DNA of 64,000 nucleotides, from the NCBI GenBank assembly GCA_965217135.1, contig OZ244249.1, positions 2,046,001 through 2,110,000 on the forward strand, given 5' to 3'. Made by a program: the position numbers and the translations under genes. Below the pieces are notes generated by a model. That model had not been told where the DNA came from. It made no database searches and saw nothing but the letters and a program-made list of their open reading frames with translations. Source of the DNA: HXMU1420-2 sp017643305 (lineage in GTDB: Bacteria > Pseudomonadota > Alphaproteobacteria > Rhodobacterales > Rhodobacteraceae). Positions 51,740 to 60,325 of this stretch are shown here, in pieces (the stretch's first letter is position 1; each line of letters begins with the position of its first letter).

Positions 51740-51862
51740 ATGGCCTCAGGCTATCCTTAAGTAGGGATAAGTCGTGAGGCGTAAACTACTCCTTAACCAT
51801 GATGAGAAACAGTGGGGTCAGATAAAATTCTTCTTGAAATGTTCTCCTTTTGGTCCGAAAAA

Positions 51863-51877
51863 GAACAAGAGGTGAAC
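51863..51877 (+). promoter_or_regulatory. LexA-type SOS box upstream of recA
   Basis: GAAC (51863-51866), seven bases, GAAC (51874-51877), the alphaproteobacterial LexA direct-repeat operator, 56 bases before the recA ATG. A degenerate second copy, GTTC-N7-GGTC, lies at 51841-51855 in the complementary orientation. Confidence 0.82.
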
Positions 51878-51932
51878 GAAGCGGCCATGGACGCCCGCGG
51901 GCGGCTGTGACAATAAGGAAAGCGACAGGACA

Positions 51933-53009
51933 ATGGCGGATCTTTTGACAATGACCAGCAAACAGAGCGCGGACAAGCAGAAGGCGCTCGACAGCGCCCT
52001 GGCCCAGATCGAACGTCAGTTCGGCAAAGGCTCGATCATGAAGCTCGGCGGCGACAGCCCGCTGCAGGAAATCGAAGCCAGCTCCACCGGCTCACTAGGC
52101 CTAGATATCGCGCTGGGGATCGGCGGACTGCCCATGGGACGGATCGTAGAAATCTACGGGCCTGAAAGCTCTGGGAAAACCACGCTGACGCTGCATTGCG
52201 TAGCCGAACAGCAGAAGAAAGGCGGCGTCTGCGCTTTTGTCGATGCTGAACACGCGCTTGACCCTCAATATGCCCGCAAACTGGGTGTCGATCTGGACGA
52301 ATTGCTGATTTCGCAGCCCGACACCGGCGAACAAGCACTGGAGATTACCGATACGCTGGTTCGGTCTGGTGCAGTGAACATGATAATCGTCGATTCAGTT
52401 GCGGCCCTGACGCCGAAATCTGAATTGGAAGGCGACATGGGCGATTCGAGCGTGGGCGTGCAGGCCCGTTTGATGAGCCAGGCGATGCGCAAGCTGACCG
52501 CATCGATCAGTCGGTCCCGTTGCATGGTAATCTTTATCAACCAGATCCGCATGAAAATCGGCGTGATGTTCGGCTCGCCTGAAACCACGTCGGGCGGCAA
52601 TGCGCTGAAATTCTACTCCTCCGTACGGCTGGACATCCGTCGCATCGGTGCGATCAAGGATCGCGATGAGGTGGTTGGTAATGCGACCCGAGTAAAGGTT
52701 GTAAAAAACAAGGTCGCGCCGCCGTTCAAGCAGGTGGAATTCGACATCATGTATGGCGAAGGCATTTCCAAGACCGGCGAGTTGCTGGATCTGGGCGTGA
52801 AGGCCGGCGTGGTCGAGAAATCCGGATCATGGTTTAGCTATGGTGACGAACGGATCGGGCAGGGGCGTGAAAATGCCAAGACCTTCCTGAAGGAAAACCA
52901 AGCCATTGCGCTGGACATCGAAGACAAGATCCGCGCTGCGCACGGCTTGGATTTCGACATGCCGCCGGGGGCCGAAAAAGACGGCGAAGACGATATCCTT
53001 GAGGCTTGA
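51933..53009 (+). CDS. recA: Recombinase RecA
   Basis: Cytoplasmic ATP-dependent strand-exchange protein and LexA co-protease. The product is 358 residues. Walker A GPESSGKTT starts at residue 76; FVDAEHALDP, the DSVAALTPKSELEGDMGDS region (Walker B and loop L1), GGNALKFYSSVRLDIRR and the acidic C-terminal tail (EKDGEDDILEA) are all typical. The ATG at 51933 follows AAGGAAAGCGACAGGA. Upstream is an SOS box, so expression should rise on DNA damage. alaS follows after 178 bases, as in many Alphaproteobacteria. Confidence 0.97.
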   Translation: MADLLTMTSKQSADKQKALDSALAQIERQFGKGSIMKLGGDSPLQEIEASSTGSLGLDIALGIGGLPMGRIVEIYGPESSGKTTLTLHCVAEQQKKGGVCAFVDAEHALDPQYARKLGVDLDELLISQPDTGEQALEITDTLVRSGAVNMIIVDSVAALTPKSELEGDMGDSSVGVQARLMSQAMRKLTASISRSRCMVIFINQIRMKIGVMFGSPETTSGGNALKFYSSVRLDIRRIGAIKDRDEVVGNATRVKVVKNKVAPPFKQVEFDIMYGEGISKTGELLDLGVKAGVVEKSGSWFSYGDERIGQGRENAKTFLKENQAIALDIEDKIRAAHGLDFDMPPGAEKDGEDDILEA

Positions 53010-53187
53010 GATCTGCGGATCACGTCGATCTGACCGCATCTGCCTGACCTCCAGGCAGGTGCTGGGAAACATCCGGTGGATGTGGTGACATAATCCTTCC
53101 TGGCACGGCGGTTCCCCTGTGGACAGGGGTTGAGCAGCGGTTTAGACACGCTTGACCAAAATTTTCCCTGTCCGGATCCGCCCTCTG

Positions 53188-55857
53188 ATGACCAGCCTCA
53201 CCGACATCCGCCGAACGTTTCTCGATTATTTTGTGAAGAACGGGCACGAAGAGGTGGCCAGCTCCCCGCTGGTGCCTCGAAACGACCCAACTTTGATGTT
53301 CGTGAACTCGGGCATGGTGCAATTCAAGAACCTGTTCACTGGCATTGAACACCGGGGCTACAACCGTGCGACGACCTCGCAGAAATGCGTGCGGGCAGGC
53401 GGCAAGCACAACGACCTGGACAATGTAGGCTATACAGCGCGCCACCATACCTTCTTTGAAATGCTGGGGAATTTCAGCTTTGGTGATTACTTCAAGACTG
53501 AAGCAATCCCTTTCGCGTGGGATTTGATCACCAAGGATTTTGACATCGATCCAAAGCGGCTGTGCACCACCGTTTACCACACCGATGACGAAGCGTTCGA
53601 GATCTGGAAAAAGGTGGGTGTCCCGGAAGACCGGATTATCCGCATCGATACGTCGGACAACTTTTGGCAGATGGGGCCGACCGGGCCCTGCGGTCCATGC
53701 ACTGAGATTTTTTACGACCACGGAGATCATATCTGGGGTGGTCCTCCGGGCAGCACGGAAGAAGACGGTGACCGGTTCATCGAGATCTGGAACATCGTTT
53801 TCATGCAAAACGAGCAGTTCGAAGATGGCTCCATGGTGCCGCTGGAAATGCAGTCGATCGACACCGGCATGGGGCTGGAGCGCATTGGCGCGTTGCTGCA
53901 AGGCAAGCATGACAATTACGACACCGACCTGATGCGCGCTTTGATCGAGGCGAGCGCGGATGCAACGTCTTCCGATCCTGACGGGCCGGGCAAAACACAT
54001 CACCGTGTGATTGCCGACCACCTGCGGTCGACCTCCTTCCTGATGGCCGACGGTGTTATGCCTTCGAATGACGGGCGTGGATATGTTCTGCGCCGGATCA
54101 TGCGCCGCGCCATGCGACATGCGCATCTGCTGGGTGCAAAGGACCCGTTGATGCACCGCCTTGTTCCTGCGCTGGTTCGGCAGATGGGTGGGGCCTATCC
54201 GGAACTAGGGCAGGCGCAGGCGTTGATTGAAGAGACACTGCGGTTGGAAGAGACCCGTTTTAAACAAACGTTGGACCGTGGCCTCAAGCTGCTGGACGAT
54301 GAGCTGGACGGGCTGGACGATGGCGTGCCGCTGCCAGGGGCGGCTGCATTCCGGCTGTATGACACGTATGGCTTCCCACTGGATCTGACGCAGGACGCGC
54401 TGCGGGAAAAAGGCCGAGAAGTGGACGTGGACGGGTTTGACGCCGCCATGGCCGAACAGAAAGCAAAGGCGCGCGCGGCTTGGTCTGGCTCCGGCGAAGC
54501 GGCAGATGCCACGATTTGGTTCGACATTGTTGATGAAACCGCCGCGACCGAATTCTTGGGCTATGACACGGAAACCGCCGAAGGCCAGGTGCTGGCGTTG
54601 GTCAAGGACGGCGCGCGGGTGGACAGCCTGGCCGCAGACGAAAGCGGATGGGCCGTTGTGAACCAGACGCCGTTTTATGCCGAATCCGGGGGACAGGCGG
54701 CGGACCATGGTTATGTTCGGCGACTCGAAAACAGCGAAGACGAGGCCGATGTTTCCGTCGTTCAGAAATTTGCTGACGGGGCTCTGTTTGCCCACAAGGT
54801 AACCGTTCGGAACGGGACGCTGAGCATTGGCGATGCCGTGGCATTGGAAGTCGATCACATACGTCGATCGGCCATTCGCGCGAACCATTCTGCCACGCAC
54901 CTGATGCACGAGGCCCTGCGCCGCGCGCTTGGCGATCACGTGGCGCAACGCGGGTCGCTGAACGAAGCGGACCGACTGCGCTTCGATTTTGGCCATTCAA
55001 AGGCACTGACCACGGAAGAACTGACCAAGGTCGAGGAAGAGGTAAACGCCTATATCCGCCAAAACAGCCCGGTCGAAACGCTGATCATGACGCCGGATGA
55101 CGCCCGCGCGCTTGGTGCACAGGCTCTGTTTGGGGAAAAATACGGCGATGAGGTGCGTGTCGTTTCCATGGGTCATAATGCGCAGAGCAACAAGGGGCAG
55201 GGCGGTACGACCTATTCGATCGAGCTCTGCGGTGGCACCCATGTGCGCCAGACGGGGGACATTGGCCTGTTCGTTACGCTGGGCGACAGCGCCTCCAGCG
55301 CAGGGGTTCGCCGAATTGAAGCGCTCACTGGGAACGAAGCGCTGCGGCACCTGTCAGCACAGGACAAGCGACTGGCCGACACTGCGCTGACGCTGAAAGC
55401 GCAGCCCGCGGATGTGCCGGAACGGGTGCAGGCGTTGTTGGATGAACGCAAGGCGCTGCAGAACGAAGTGGCGCAGTTACGCCGCGAACTGGCCATGTCT
55501 GGCGGTGCTCAAGCTGAAACGGAAGTTCGTGAAATCAAAGGCGTACCCTTCACAGCTCAAGTTCTGAGTGGGGTGACGGGCAAGGATTTGCCGCCACTCA
55601 TCGACGACCACAAGGCCCGGATGGGTAGTGGCGCAGTGTTGCTGATTGCAGATGCCGGCGGCAAAGCGGCTGTAGCTGCTGGCGTGACGGCGGATCTGAC
55701 GGAAAAGGTCAGCGCGGTGGATCTGGTGAAAGCTGCGGTGGCTGAACTGGGCGGGCGTGGCGGCGGTGGTCGCCCAGATATGGCGCAAGGCGGTGGACCG
55801 TCGGCGGAGAACGCGGACGCCGCCATCAAGGCCGCTGAAAATGTATTGGGAGGATAG
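53188..55857 (+). CDS. alaS: Alanyl-tRNA synthetase
   Basis: Charges tRNA-Ala in the cytoplasm. The product is 889 residues, full length for the family: class II catalytic core (motif 1 around PTLMFVNSGMVQFKN, motif 2 region RCVRAGGKHNDLDNVG written here as KCVRAGGKHNDLDNVG), tRNA-recognition domain, editing domain with HSATHLMHEALR, and CGGTHVRQTGDIG, with the editing-site zinc Cys and His. The C-Ala domain contains RIEALTGNEAL and ends GGGGRPDMAQGGG. The ATG at 53188 gives the conserved MTSLTDIRRTFLDYF; the frame is open 12 codons upstream. DUF1330 gene follows 1 base later. Confidence 0.96.
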   Translation: MTSLTDIRRTFLDYFVKNGHEEVASSPLVPRNDPTLMFVNSGMVQFKNLFTGIEHRGYNRATTSQKCVRAGGKHNDLDNVGYTARHHTFFEMLGNFSFGDYFKTEAIPFAWDLITKDFDIDPKRLCTTVYHTDDEAFEIWKKVGVPEDRIIRIDTSDNFWQMGPTGPCGPCTEIFYDHGDHIWGGPPGSTEEDGDRFIEIWNIVFMQNEQFEDGSMVPLEMQSIDTGMGLERIGALLQGKHDNYDTDLMRALIEASADATSSDPDGPGKTHHRVIADHLRSTSFLMADGVMPSNDGRGYVLRRIMRRAMRHAHLLGAKDPLMHRLVPALVRQMGGAYPELGQAQALIEETLRLEETRFKQTLDRGLKLLDDELDGLDDGVPLPGAAAFRLYDTYGFPLDLTQDALREKGREVDVDGFDAAMAEQKAKARAAWSGSGEAADATIWFDIVDETAATEFLGYDTETAEGQVLALVKDGARVDSLAADESGWAVVNQTPFYAESGGQAADHGYVRRLENSEDEADVSVVQKFADGALFAHKVTVRNGTLSIGDAVALEVDHIRRSAIRANHSATHLMHEALRRALGDHVAQRGSLNEADRLRFDFGHSKALTTEELTKVEEEVNAYIRQNSPVETLIMTPDDARALGAQALFGEKYGDEVRVVSMGHNAQSNKGQGGTTYSIELCGGTHVRQTGDIGLFVTLGDSASSAGVRRIEALTGNEALRHLSAQDKRLADTALTLKAQPADVPERVQALLDERKALQNEVAQLRRELAMSGGAQAETEVREIKGVPFTAQVLSGVTGKDLPPLIDDHKARMGSGAVLLIADAGGKAAVAAGVTADLTEKVSAVDLVKAAVAELGGRGGGGRPDMAQGGGPSAENADAAIKAAENVLGG

Positions 55858-55858
55858 G

Positions 55859-56146
55859 ATGCCAGCACTCTGGATTGCACATGTGACCGTCACTGATGAT
55901 GAAGCTTACGGTCGTTACGCCAAAATTGCGACCGAGGCGATTGCCGAACATGGCGGCGTCTTTATTGCGCGCGGCGGGCGTTACGTTCAGCTTGAAGGCA
56001 CAGATCGACCGCGCAACGTGGTGGCCCGGTTCCCGTCAGTCGAGGCGGCCGAGAGCTGCTATCGGTCGGAGCGCTACCAGGAGGCTTTGTCGCATGCCCG
56101 TGGCGCGTCTGAGCGTGATCTTGTGATCGTGGAGACCAGCGAATAG
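55859..56146 (+). CDS. DUF1330 family protein
   Basis: A 95-residue protein with the dimeric alpha-beta barrel-like DUF1330 fold: the pattern YGRYAKIATEAIAEHGGVFIARGG, then VVARFPSVEAAESCYRSERYQEAL with the conserved ARFPS, and a final VIVE strand. The biochemical role is unknown. It starts one base after the alaS stop, at an AGGATAGG site, so it is cotranscribed with alaS. A triple hairpin structure follows its stop. Confidence 0.85.
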   Translation: MPALWIAHVTVTDDEAYGRYAKIATEAIAEHGGVFIARGGRYVQLEGTDRPRNVVARFPSVEAAESCYRSERYQEALSHARGASERDLVIVETSE

Positions 56147-56151
56147 GCGGG

Positions 56152-56211
56152 AGGCAATTCATCAATGAATTGCCTGCGAATTGTTGACAATTCGCCCGCC
56201 CTTACGGGCGG
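56152..56211. repeat. Three consecutive perfect hairpins after the alaS-DUF1330 operon
   Basis: Hairpin 1: AGGCAATTCAT (56152-56162) with ATGAATTGCCT (56165-56175), loop CA. Hairpin 2: GCGAATTGT (56176-56184) with ACAATTCGC (56187-56195), loop TG. Hairpin 3: CCGCCC (56196-56201) with GGGCGG (56206-56211), loop TTAC. The arms are 11, 9 and 6 bp and abut without gaps. The third overlaps the last codons of the convergent gene. It may act as a bidirectional terminator, or be a repetitive palindromic element. Confidence 0.8.
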
Positions 56212-56909
56212 TAGCCCAGACGCGCTTCCTGTGTTTTATCCAATACCGACCACATGAACGCGCGGTCGCTGGCGTCCATCTCGGACGGCGGATCCGGTCG
56301 CGGACCCACGGCGGTGCGAAATCGCCAGCCCTGGGGTTTGCGGACCTGTTTGTAATCGGTTGGTTTGAACTGGATCCCCAGTGCGGTGCGGATCCGGTTC
56401 AGGGTGGCTTGCGGGTCTGCCTGTGCCTCTTCCAATCGCAGGAACACGCAGGTGCAGTCGCGGTTGGGGAAGGACATCAGATGCGCCAGCTTGGTGGATC
56501 GCATCGCAAAGAGCGATGAAAATGGTTGTCCGGTGATCGGGTCCCGGTCCTGTTGCAGCGGACGTCCGACATAGTGGCGGCCCAGCTTGCCCAGATAGCG
56601 TTGTTTGTCGAACACGGTCTGCCATTCGGCGCGGATAAACTCGGAAAACGGCAGGCGTTGCAGGTCCGGTGTGCTGTGCCAGGGTTTGGCGAACATCGAC
56701 AGCGACCAGCGTTCGGGGTTGCGCACCACGCAGACCACCGCCATGTCACGCGGCACGGCCAGCATCTGTGCAAAGCCGTGTTTCCAGCCCAGTTCGTCGC
56801 TATGGTCCAGCGCGGTGTTGCGGCCGATCAGGCGTTTGACGAAATTCGTGCCGCTGGAGCGTTCGCCAAAGACCTGGAAGCGCGCGATCGGATAGGTACC
56901 GGCTCGCAC
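56202..56909 (-). CDS. Sulfotransferase-like P-loop protein, type 2
   Basis: A 235-residue protein with a nucleotide loop GERSSGTNFVKRLIGRN near the N-terminus (residues 15-31) that resembles the PAPS loop of sulfotransferases, a VVRNPERWSLSMF segment in the middle and FLRLEEAQADPQATLNRI in the C-terminal third. The substrate is unknown. It differs from the 51143 protein, so these are two separate subfamilies. Convergent with DUF1330 and divergent from the glycosyltransferase at 57035. Confidence 0.65.
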   Translation of the reverse strand: MRAGTYPIARFQVFGERSSGTNFVKRLIGRNTALDHSDELGWKHGFAQMLAVPRDMAVVCVVRNPERWSLSMFAKPWHSTPDLQRLPFSEFIRAEWQTVFDKQRYLGKLGRHYVGRPLQQDRDPITGQPFSSLFAMRSTKLAHLMSFPNRDCTCVFLRLEEAQADPQATLNRIRTALGIQFKPTDYKQVRKPQGWRFRTAVGPRPDPPSEMDASDRAFMWSVLDKTQEARLGYRP

Positions 56910-57034
56910 GGCGTAAAAACCGGATTTTGCAAAACTGTCGGGTAGCAGCGCCTGATCCTTTCCGAGTTTTTGCGATTTTCATACAAGGCTATCGCCGTTA
57001 TGGATAGCGCAAACGATAAGGAGCAGGGTCAGGC

Positions 57035-57907
57035 ATGCAAACCGTTGCCGCCGTCACCATGGTTCGGGAGGACATCTTTTTTCTCAAGGCCTGGCTGCGC
57101 CACTATGCCGACCAGTTCGGGCGGGCAAACTGTTACATCATCAACCACGGTCGGGGGGAAGAGGTTGCGGATCTTGCCGCTGGCTGCAACGTAATCGGGC
57201 TTCCGGGCGATCCACATAAAAATTTTGATATGAAGCGCTGGCGGCTTTTGAACGGGCTCGTCGAAGGATTGCGCGCTTATTACAAATATGTCGTTGTGGG
57301 CGATGTGGATGAGCTGGTCGTGCTGGACCCCGAAGAAGGTGATGATCTGACCGCCTGGATAGCCGCGCAGCGCGGCAAACGGGTGCTGACCCCGCTGGGG
57401 CTGGAGGTGATCCACCGCATCGATCTGGAACCGGAGCCGATAAACGACCGCATTCTCGGCCCGCGCATGCATGTGCGCCCGGCGCCGCATTACTCCAAGC
57501 CGTGCCTTGTATCTTACGGGACCAAAATCGCCCGCGGCGGACATTTCACCCAGTATGAAAAGCTGCACACGCCTGATTCGCTGTATCTGCTGCATCTGAA
57601 GTTTTGTGATTTTGAAACTTATTGTGCCACGATGAACCAGCGCAATGCGGTGACCGAAGAGATCGGCGCATCGGTCCGGGAAGCATCGATCGGGCGGCAT
57701 TGGTTTGCCGAAGCGCGGGGCGAAGACCGTGCGACATTCGAGGCGTTTGCCGATCTGGAACTGCAGGACGATTTCAACCCGGGACCGCTGCGGCGCAAGA
57801 TGCATCGCACATGGAAGCCCCGCGGGGACACGGGGTATTGGAACTTTGATCGGCCAGATTACCCCACGCAGTACCGGCTGCCGGACCGGTTTGCAGGCGT
57901 CGTCTAG
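57035..57907 (+). CDS. Glycosyltransferase family 2-like protein
   Basis: A 290-residue glycosyltransferase-like protein. It opens AAVTMVREDIFFLKAWLRHY, a hallmark of the Glyco_tranf_2_4/GT92-like group, has the metal-binding DVD triplet (GDVDELV, residues 90-92) and a FNPGPLRRKMHRTWKP segment near the end. The sugar donor and acceptor are unknown; pairing with two sulfotransferase-like proteins suggests surface polysaccharide or glycolipid modification. No membrane anchor is visible. It ends four bases into the convergent hydrolase gene. Confidence 0.75.
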   Translation: MQTVAAVTMVREDIFFLKAWLRHYADQFGRANCYIINHGRGEEVADLAAGCNVIGLPGDPHKNFDMKRWRLLNGLVEGLRAYYKYVVVGDVDELVVLDPEEGDDLTAWIAAQRGKRVLTPLGLEVIHRIDLEPEPINDRILGPRMHVRPAPHYSKPCLVSYGTKIARGGHFTQYEKLHTPDSLYLLHLKFCDFETYCATMNQRNAVTEEIGASVREASIGRHWFAEARGEDRATFEAFADLELQDDFNPGPLRRKMHRTWKPRGDTGYWNFDRPDYPTQYRLPDRFAGVV

Positions 57908-58773
57908 GGCAGAAAATCCAACAGCGCGCGGGCCGTGGCCTGCGGATGCAGGTCGGGGAAAAAATGGCCGCCGGGCATGGGTTTGGAACGCACGTCCGTC
58001 AACCGGTCAGTCCATGTTCCCGGGACCTCATAGGCCCGTGCCATCGCCCCGTCGCTGCCATAGAGCACCAATGCGGGGCAGGTGACGCGGCGGTTCAGAT
58101 CGGCGGCGTCCAGCGCAAAATCATAGTCGATGGCAGCGCGGTAGTCGTTGGACATGGCGGCAATGGTTTCGGGCCTGCGCCAGCTGGTCCGGTAGAGGTC
58201 CAGAGCGGTCTGGTCCCAGGCGTCCAACCCGCTGCTGTCCCAGCCAGTCAGGCAGGTTTCATAGTAATAATCGGGATCTGCGCCGATAAGCCTTTCAGGA
58301 AACGGGGCGGGCTGAGCGAGGAAGAACCAGTGGTAATAGCCGCGCGCGACCTGCTGGGACAGATCATCCAGCAGCAGATGGGTCGGAACGATATCCATCA
58401 GCGTCAGGCTTTGCACCGCTTCCGGCGTGTCCAGCGCCAGCCGGTGCGCGGTACGTGCGCCCCGGTCATGGCCGACCAGATGGAACTGGTCAAAGCCCAG
58501 ATGCTGCATCAGCGCGCTTTGATCGGCGGCCATGTGGCGAAAGGAATAAGCCTCCACACCTTCGGGTTTGGAACTATCGCCATAGCCACGCAGGTCGGCG
58601 GCGATCACCGTGAACCGATCCGTCAACATCGGTGCAATGGTCCGCCACATCGCCCGCATCTGTGGAAATCCGTGCAGCAACAGAACCGGCGGGCCATCGC
58701 CGCCATGCGAATAGGCGATGCGCTGGCCGTTGACCTCAGCCACCGCATCGTCGAACCCGGGGAGCACGCTCAT
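57904..58773 (-). CDS. Alpha/beta hydrolase with fluoroacetate-dehalogenase active site
   Basis: A 289-residue alpha/beta-hydrolase. The nucleophile is Asp103 in GHDRGAR, with R104 and R107 positioned to hold a carboxylate, H148-W149 (YYHWFFLAQP) and Y211 as a halide pocket, D127 and H270 to finish the triad. This matches, from memory, the FAcD residues D110, R111, R114, H155, W156, Y219 and H280 at nearly constant offset. The family also includes haloacetate dehalogenases and epoxide hydrolases. The ATG at 58773 overlaps the M20 peptidase stop. The physiological substrate is not known. Confidence 0.8.
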   Translation of the reverse strand: MSVLPGFDDAVAEVNGQRIAYSHGGDGPPVLLLHGFPQMRAMWRTIAPMLTDRFTVIAADLRGYGDSSKPEGVEAYSFRHMAADQSALMQHLGFDQFHLVGHDRGARTAHRLALDTPEAVQSLTLMDIVPTHLLLDDLSQQVARGYYHWFFLAQPAPFPERLIGADPDYYYETCLTGWDSSGLDAWDQTALDLYRTSWRRPETIAAMSNDYRAAIDYDFALDAADLNRRVTCPALVLYGSDGAMARAYEVPGTWTDRLTDVRSKPMPGGHFFPDLHPQATARALLDFLP

Positions 58774-60143
58774 TTCGTGAGCGCGTGCAGAACCCGCGCC
58801 CAGGACCGAATGCCTTTGTGAAAGCTTTCCATGTCGTATTTTTCGTTGGGCGAATGGATCTGGTCGTCATCCTTGCCAAACCCGATCAGCATTGGCGTGA
58901 CACCCAGCATTTCTGCGAAATGTCCAGCGATCGGGATGGAACCGCCGCAGCCAGTGAACGCGGCTTCATGCGGCCACTCATCGCTCAGCGCCTGGCGGGC
59001 AGCTTCAAAATCCGCACCGGTGGTTTCGAACGTGCTGGCCTTGTCAGTGCCATGGGGCGAAAACTCCACCGTGCAATCCGGCGGCAGCATGTCCCGCACC
59101 ATCGCACGGAAGCTTTCGCGGATGGCAAACGGGTCCTGATCGCCAACCAGGCGGAAACTGATCTTGGCACTGGCTTTGGACGGCAGCACGGTTTTGAAAC
59201 CGGCACCGGTATAGCCCGACCACATGCCGTTCACTTCGCAGGTGGGGCGGGACCAGATCATCTCCAGCGCCGTGCGGCCCTGTTCGCCTGCCGGTTCCGA
59301 CAGGCCCACGCCGCCCAGGAAGGCGGCCGCATCGAAGCCGAGATTGTCCCACTGGCCGCGCAGGCCCTGGGGTAACTCCGGCACGTTGTCATAGAACCCC
59401 GGGACGGTGATGCGCCCGGTGTCGTCGTGTAGGGCCGCGATGATCCGCGCCAAAACCCGTGCAGGGTTGATCGCCGGACCGCCATACATACCGGAATGCA
59501 AATCCTTGTCGGGTCCAGTGATAGTCAATTCGTCGCCCATCAACCCGCGCAGCATGGTGGTGATTGCGGGCACCCGGCTTTCAAACAGGCCGGTATCGCA
59601 GATCAACGCCAGTTCAGCAGTCAGTTCTTCGGCGTTTTCCTTCATGAAGGGGATTAGGGACGGGGAGCCGCTTTCTTCTTCGCCTTCGAAGAAAAACGTG
59701 ATCCGGGCGGGCAGGGAGCCATGCACGGCAATCCACGCGCGACAGGCTTCGACAAAGGTCATCAGCTGGCCCTTGTCATCCGACGCGCCCCGGCCACGGA
59801 TGACCGGGCCATTGGGTGTGTCCTGAATTTCAGGTGCAAACGGGTCATTGTCCCAGAGCTCAAGCGGGTCGACCGGCTGCACGTCATAATGCCCGTAAAA
59901 CAGCAAATGCCGCGCGCCGTCGCCCCCAGTGCCCACGACCATTGGATGTCCCGGTGTAGTGCGTTTTTCCGCAGCGATTCCAAATGTTTTCAGGTCGTCC
60001 ACCAGCCATTGCGCGGCGCTGTCGCAATCGGCCTTGAAGGCCGGGTCTGTGGAAATGGACGGGATCCGCAGCAGGTTCATCAACCGGTCGGTTGCGGCAG
60101 GCAGATCGGCATCGATCCGCGCCAGAACATCATCAAGGGACAT
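58770..60143 (-). CDS. M20-family zinc peptidase/dipeptidase
   Basis: A 457-residue M20 metallopeptidase of the CNDP-like dipeptidase group. Metal ligands are in GHYDVQP (H85), GRGASDDKG (D122/D123) and the general base/metal pair in FEGEEESGS (E155-E157); the dimerisation insert and MYGGPAINPARVLA follow. It cleaves dipeptides or acylated amino acids in the cytoplasm. The ATG at 60143 follows AGGAGAG; the frame is open 25 codons further upstream without family resemblance. Overlaps the dehalogenase-like gene and is divergent from hemA. Confidence 0.87.
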   Translation of the reverse strand: MSLDDVLARIDADLPAATDRLMNLLRIPSISTDPAFKADCDSAAQWLVDDLKTFGIAAEKRTTPGHPMVVGTGGDGARHLLFYGHYDVQPVDPLELWDNDPFAPEIQDTPNGPVIRGRGASDDKGQLMTFVEACRAWIAVHGSLPARITFFFEGEEESGSPSLIPFMKENAEELTAELALICDTGLFESRVPAITTMLRGLMGDELTITGPDKDLHSGMYGGPAINPARVLARIIAALHDDTGRITVPGFYDNVPELPQGLRGQWDNLGFDAAAFLGGVGLSEPAGEQGRTALEMIWSRPTCEVNGMWSGYTGAGFKTVLPSKASAKISFRLVGDQDPFAIRESFRAMVRDMLPPDCTVEFSPHGTDKASTFETTGADFEAARQALSDEWPHEAAFTGCGGSIPIAGHFAEMLGVTPMLIGFGKDDDQIHSPNEKYDMESFHKGIRSWARVLHALTK

Positions 60144-60204
60144 TGGGGCTCTCCTGTAGTCTAAAGCGAAGCCTAGCAGCCACTTCGGCACTGTCCAGAG
60201 CCAC

Positions 60205-60218
60205 TTGATACAGATCAA
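60205..60218. promoter_or_regulatory. FNR/FnrL box upstream of hemA
   Basis: TTGAT-ACAG-ATCAA, a perfect match to the TTGAT-N4-ATCAA consensus, 108 bases before the hemA ATG and 62 before the divergent peptidase start. In Rhodobacter, FnrL regulates hemA in response to oxygen; the same is inferred here. Confidence 0.8.
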
Positions 60219-60325
60219 GGATGCGACATGACGCCGTCCGCTAGAAGGTTGATCCTGGACCGGTCCGACTGGTAATCATTCGAAAAGTTGAATACAAAAG
60301 GCCATAGCCAGACTTACAGGAGCCA

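Noticed and set aside
51782..51797. TAAA-N7-TTAAC, a near-match to the CtrA box between the sulfotransferase-like gene and recA
   Set aside because: One mismatch in the first half-site; single imperfect matches of this short motif are expected by chance.
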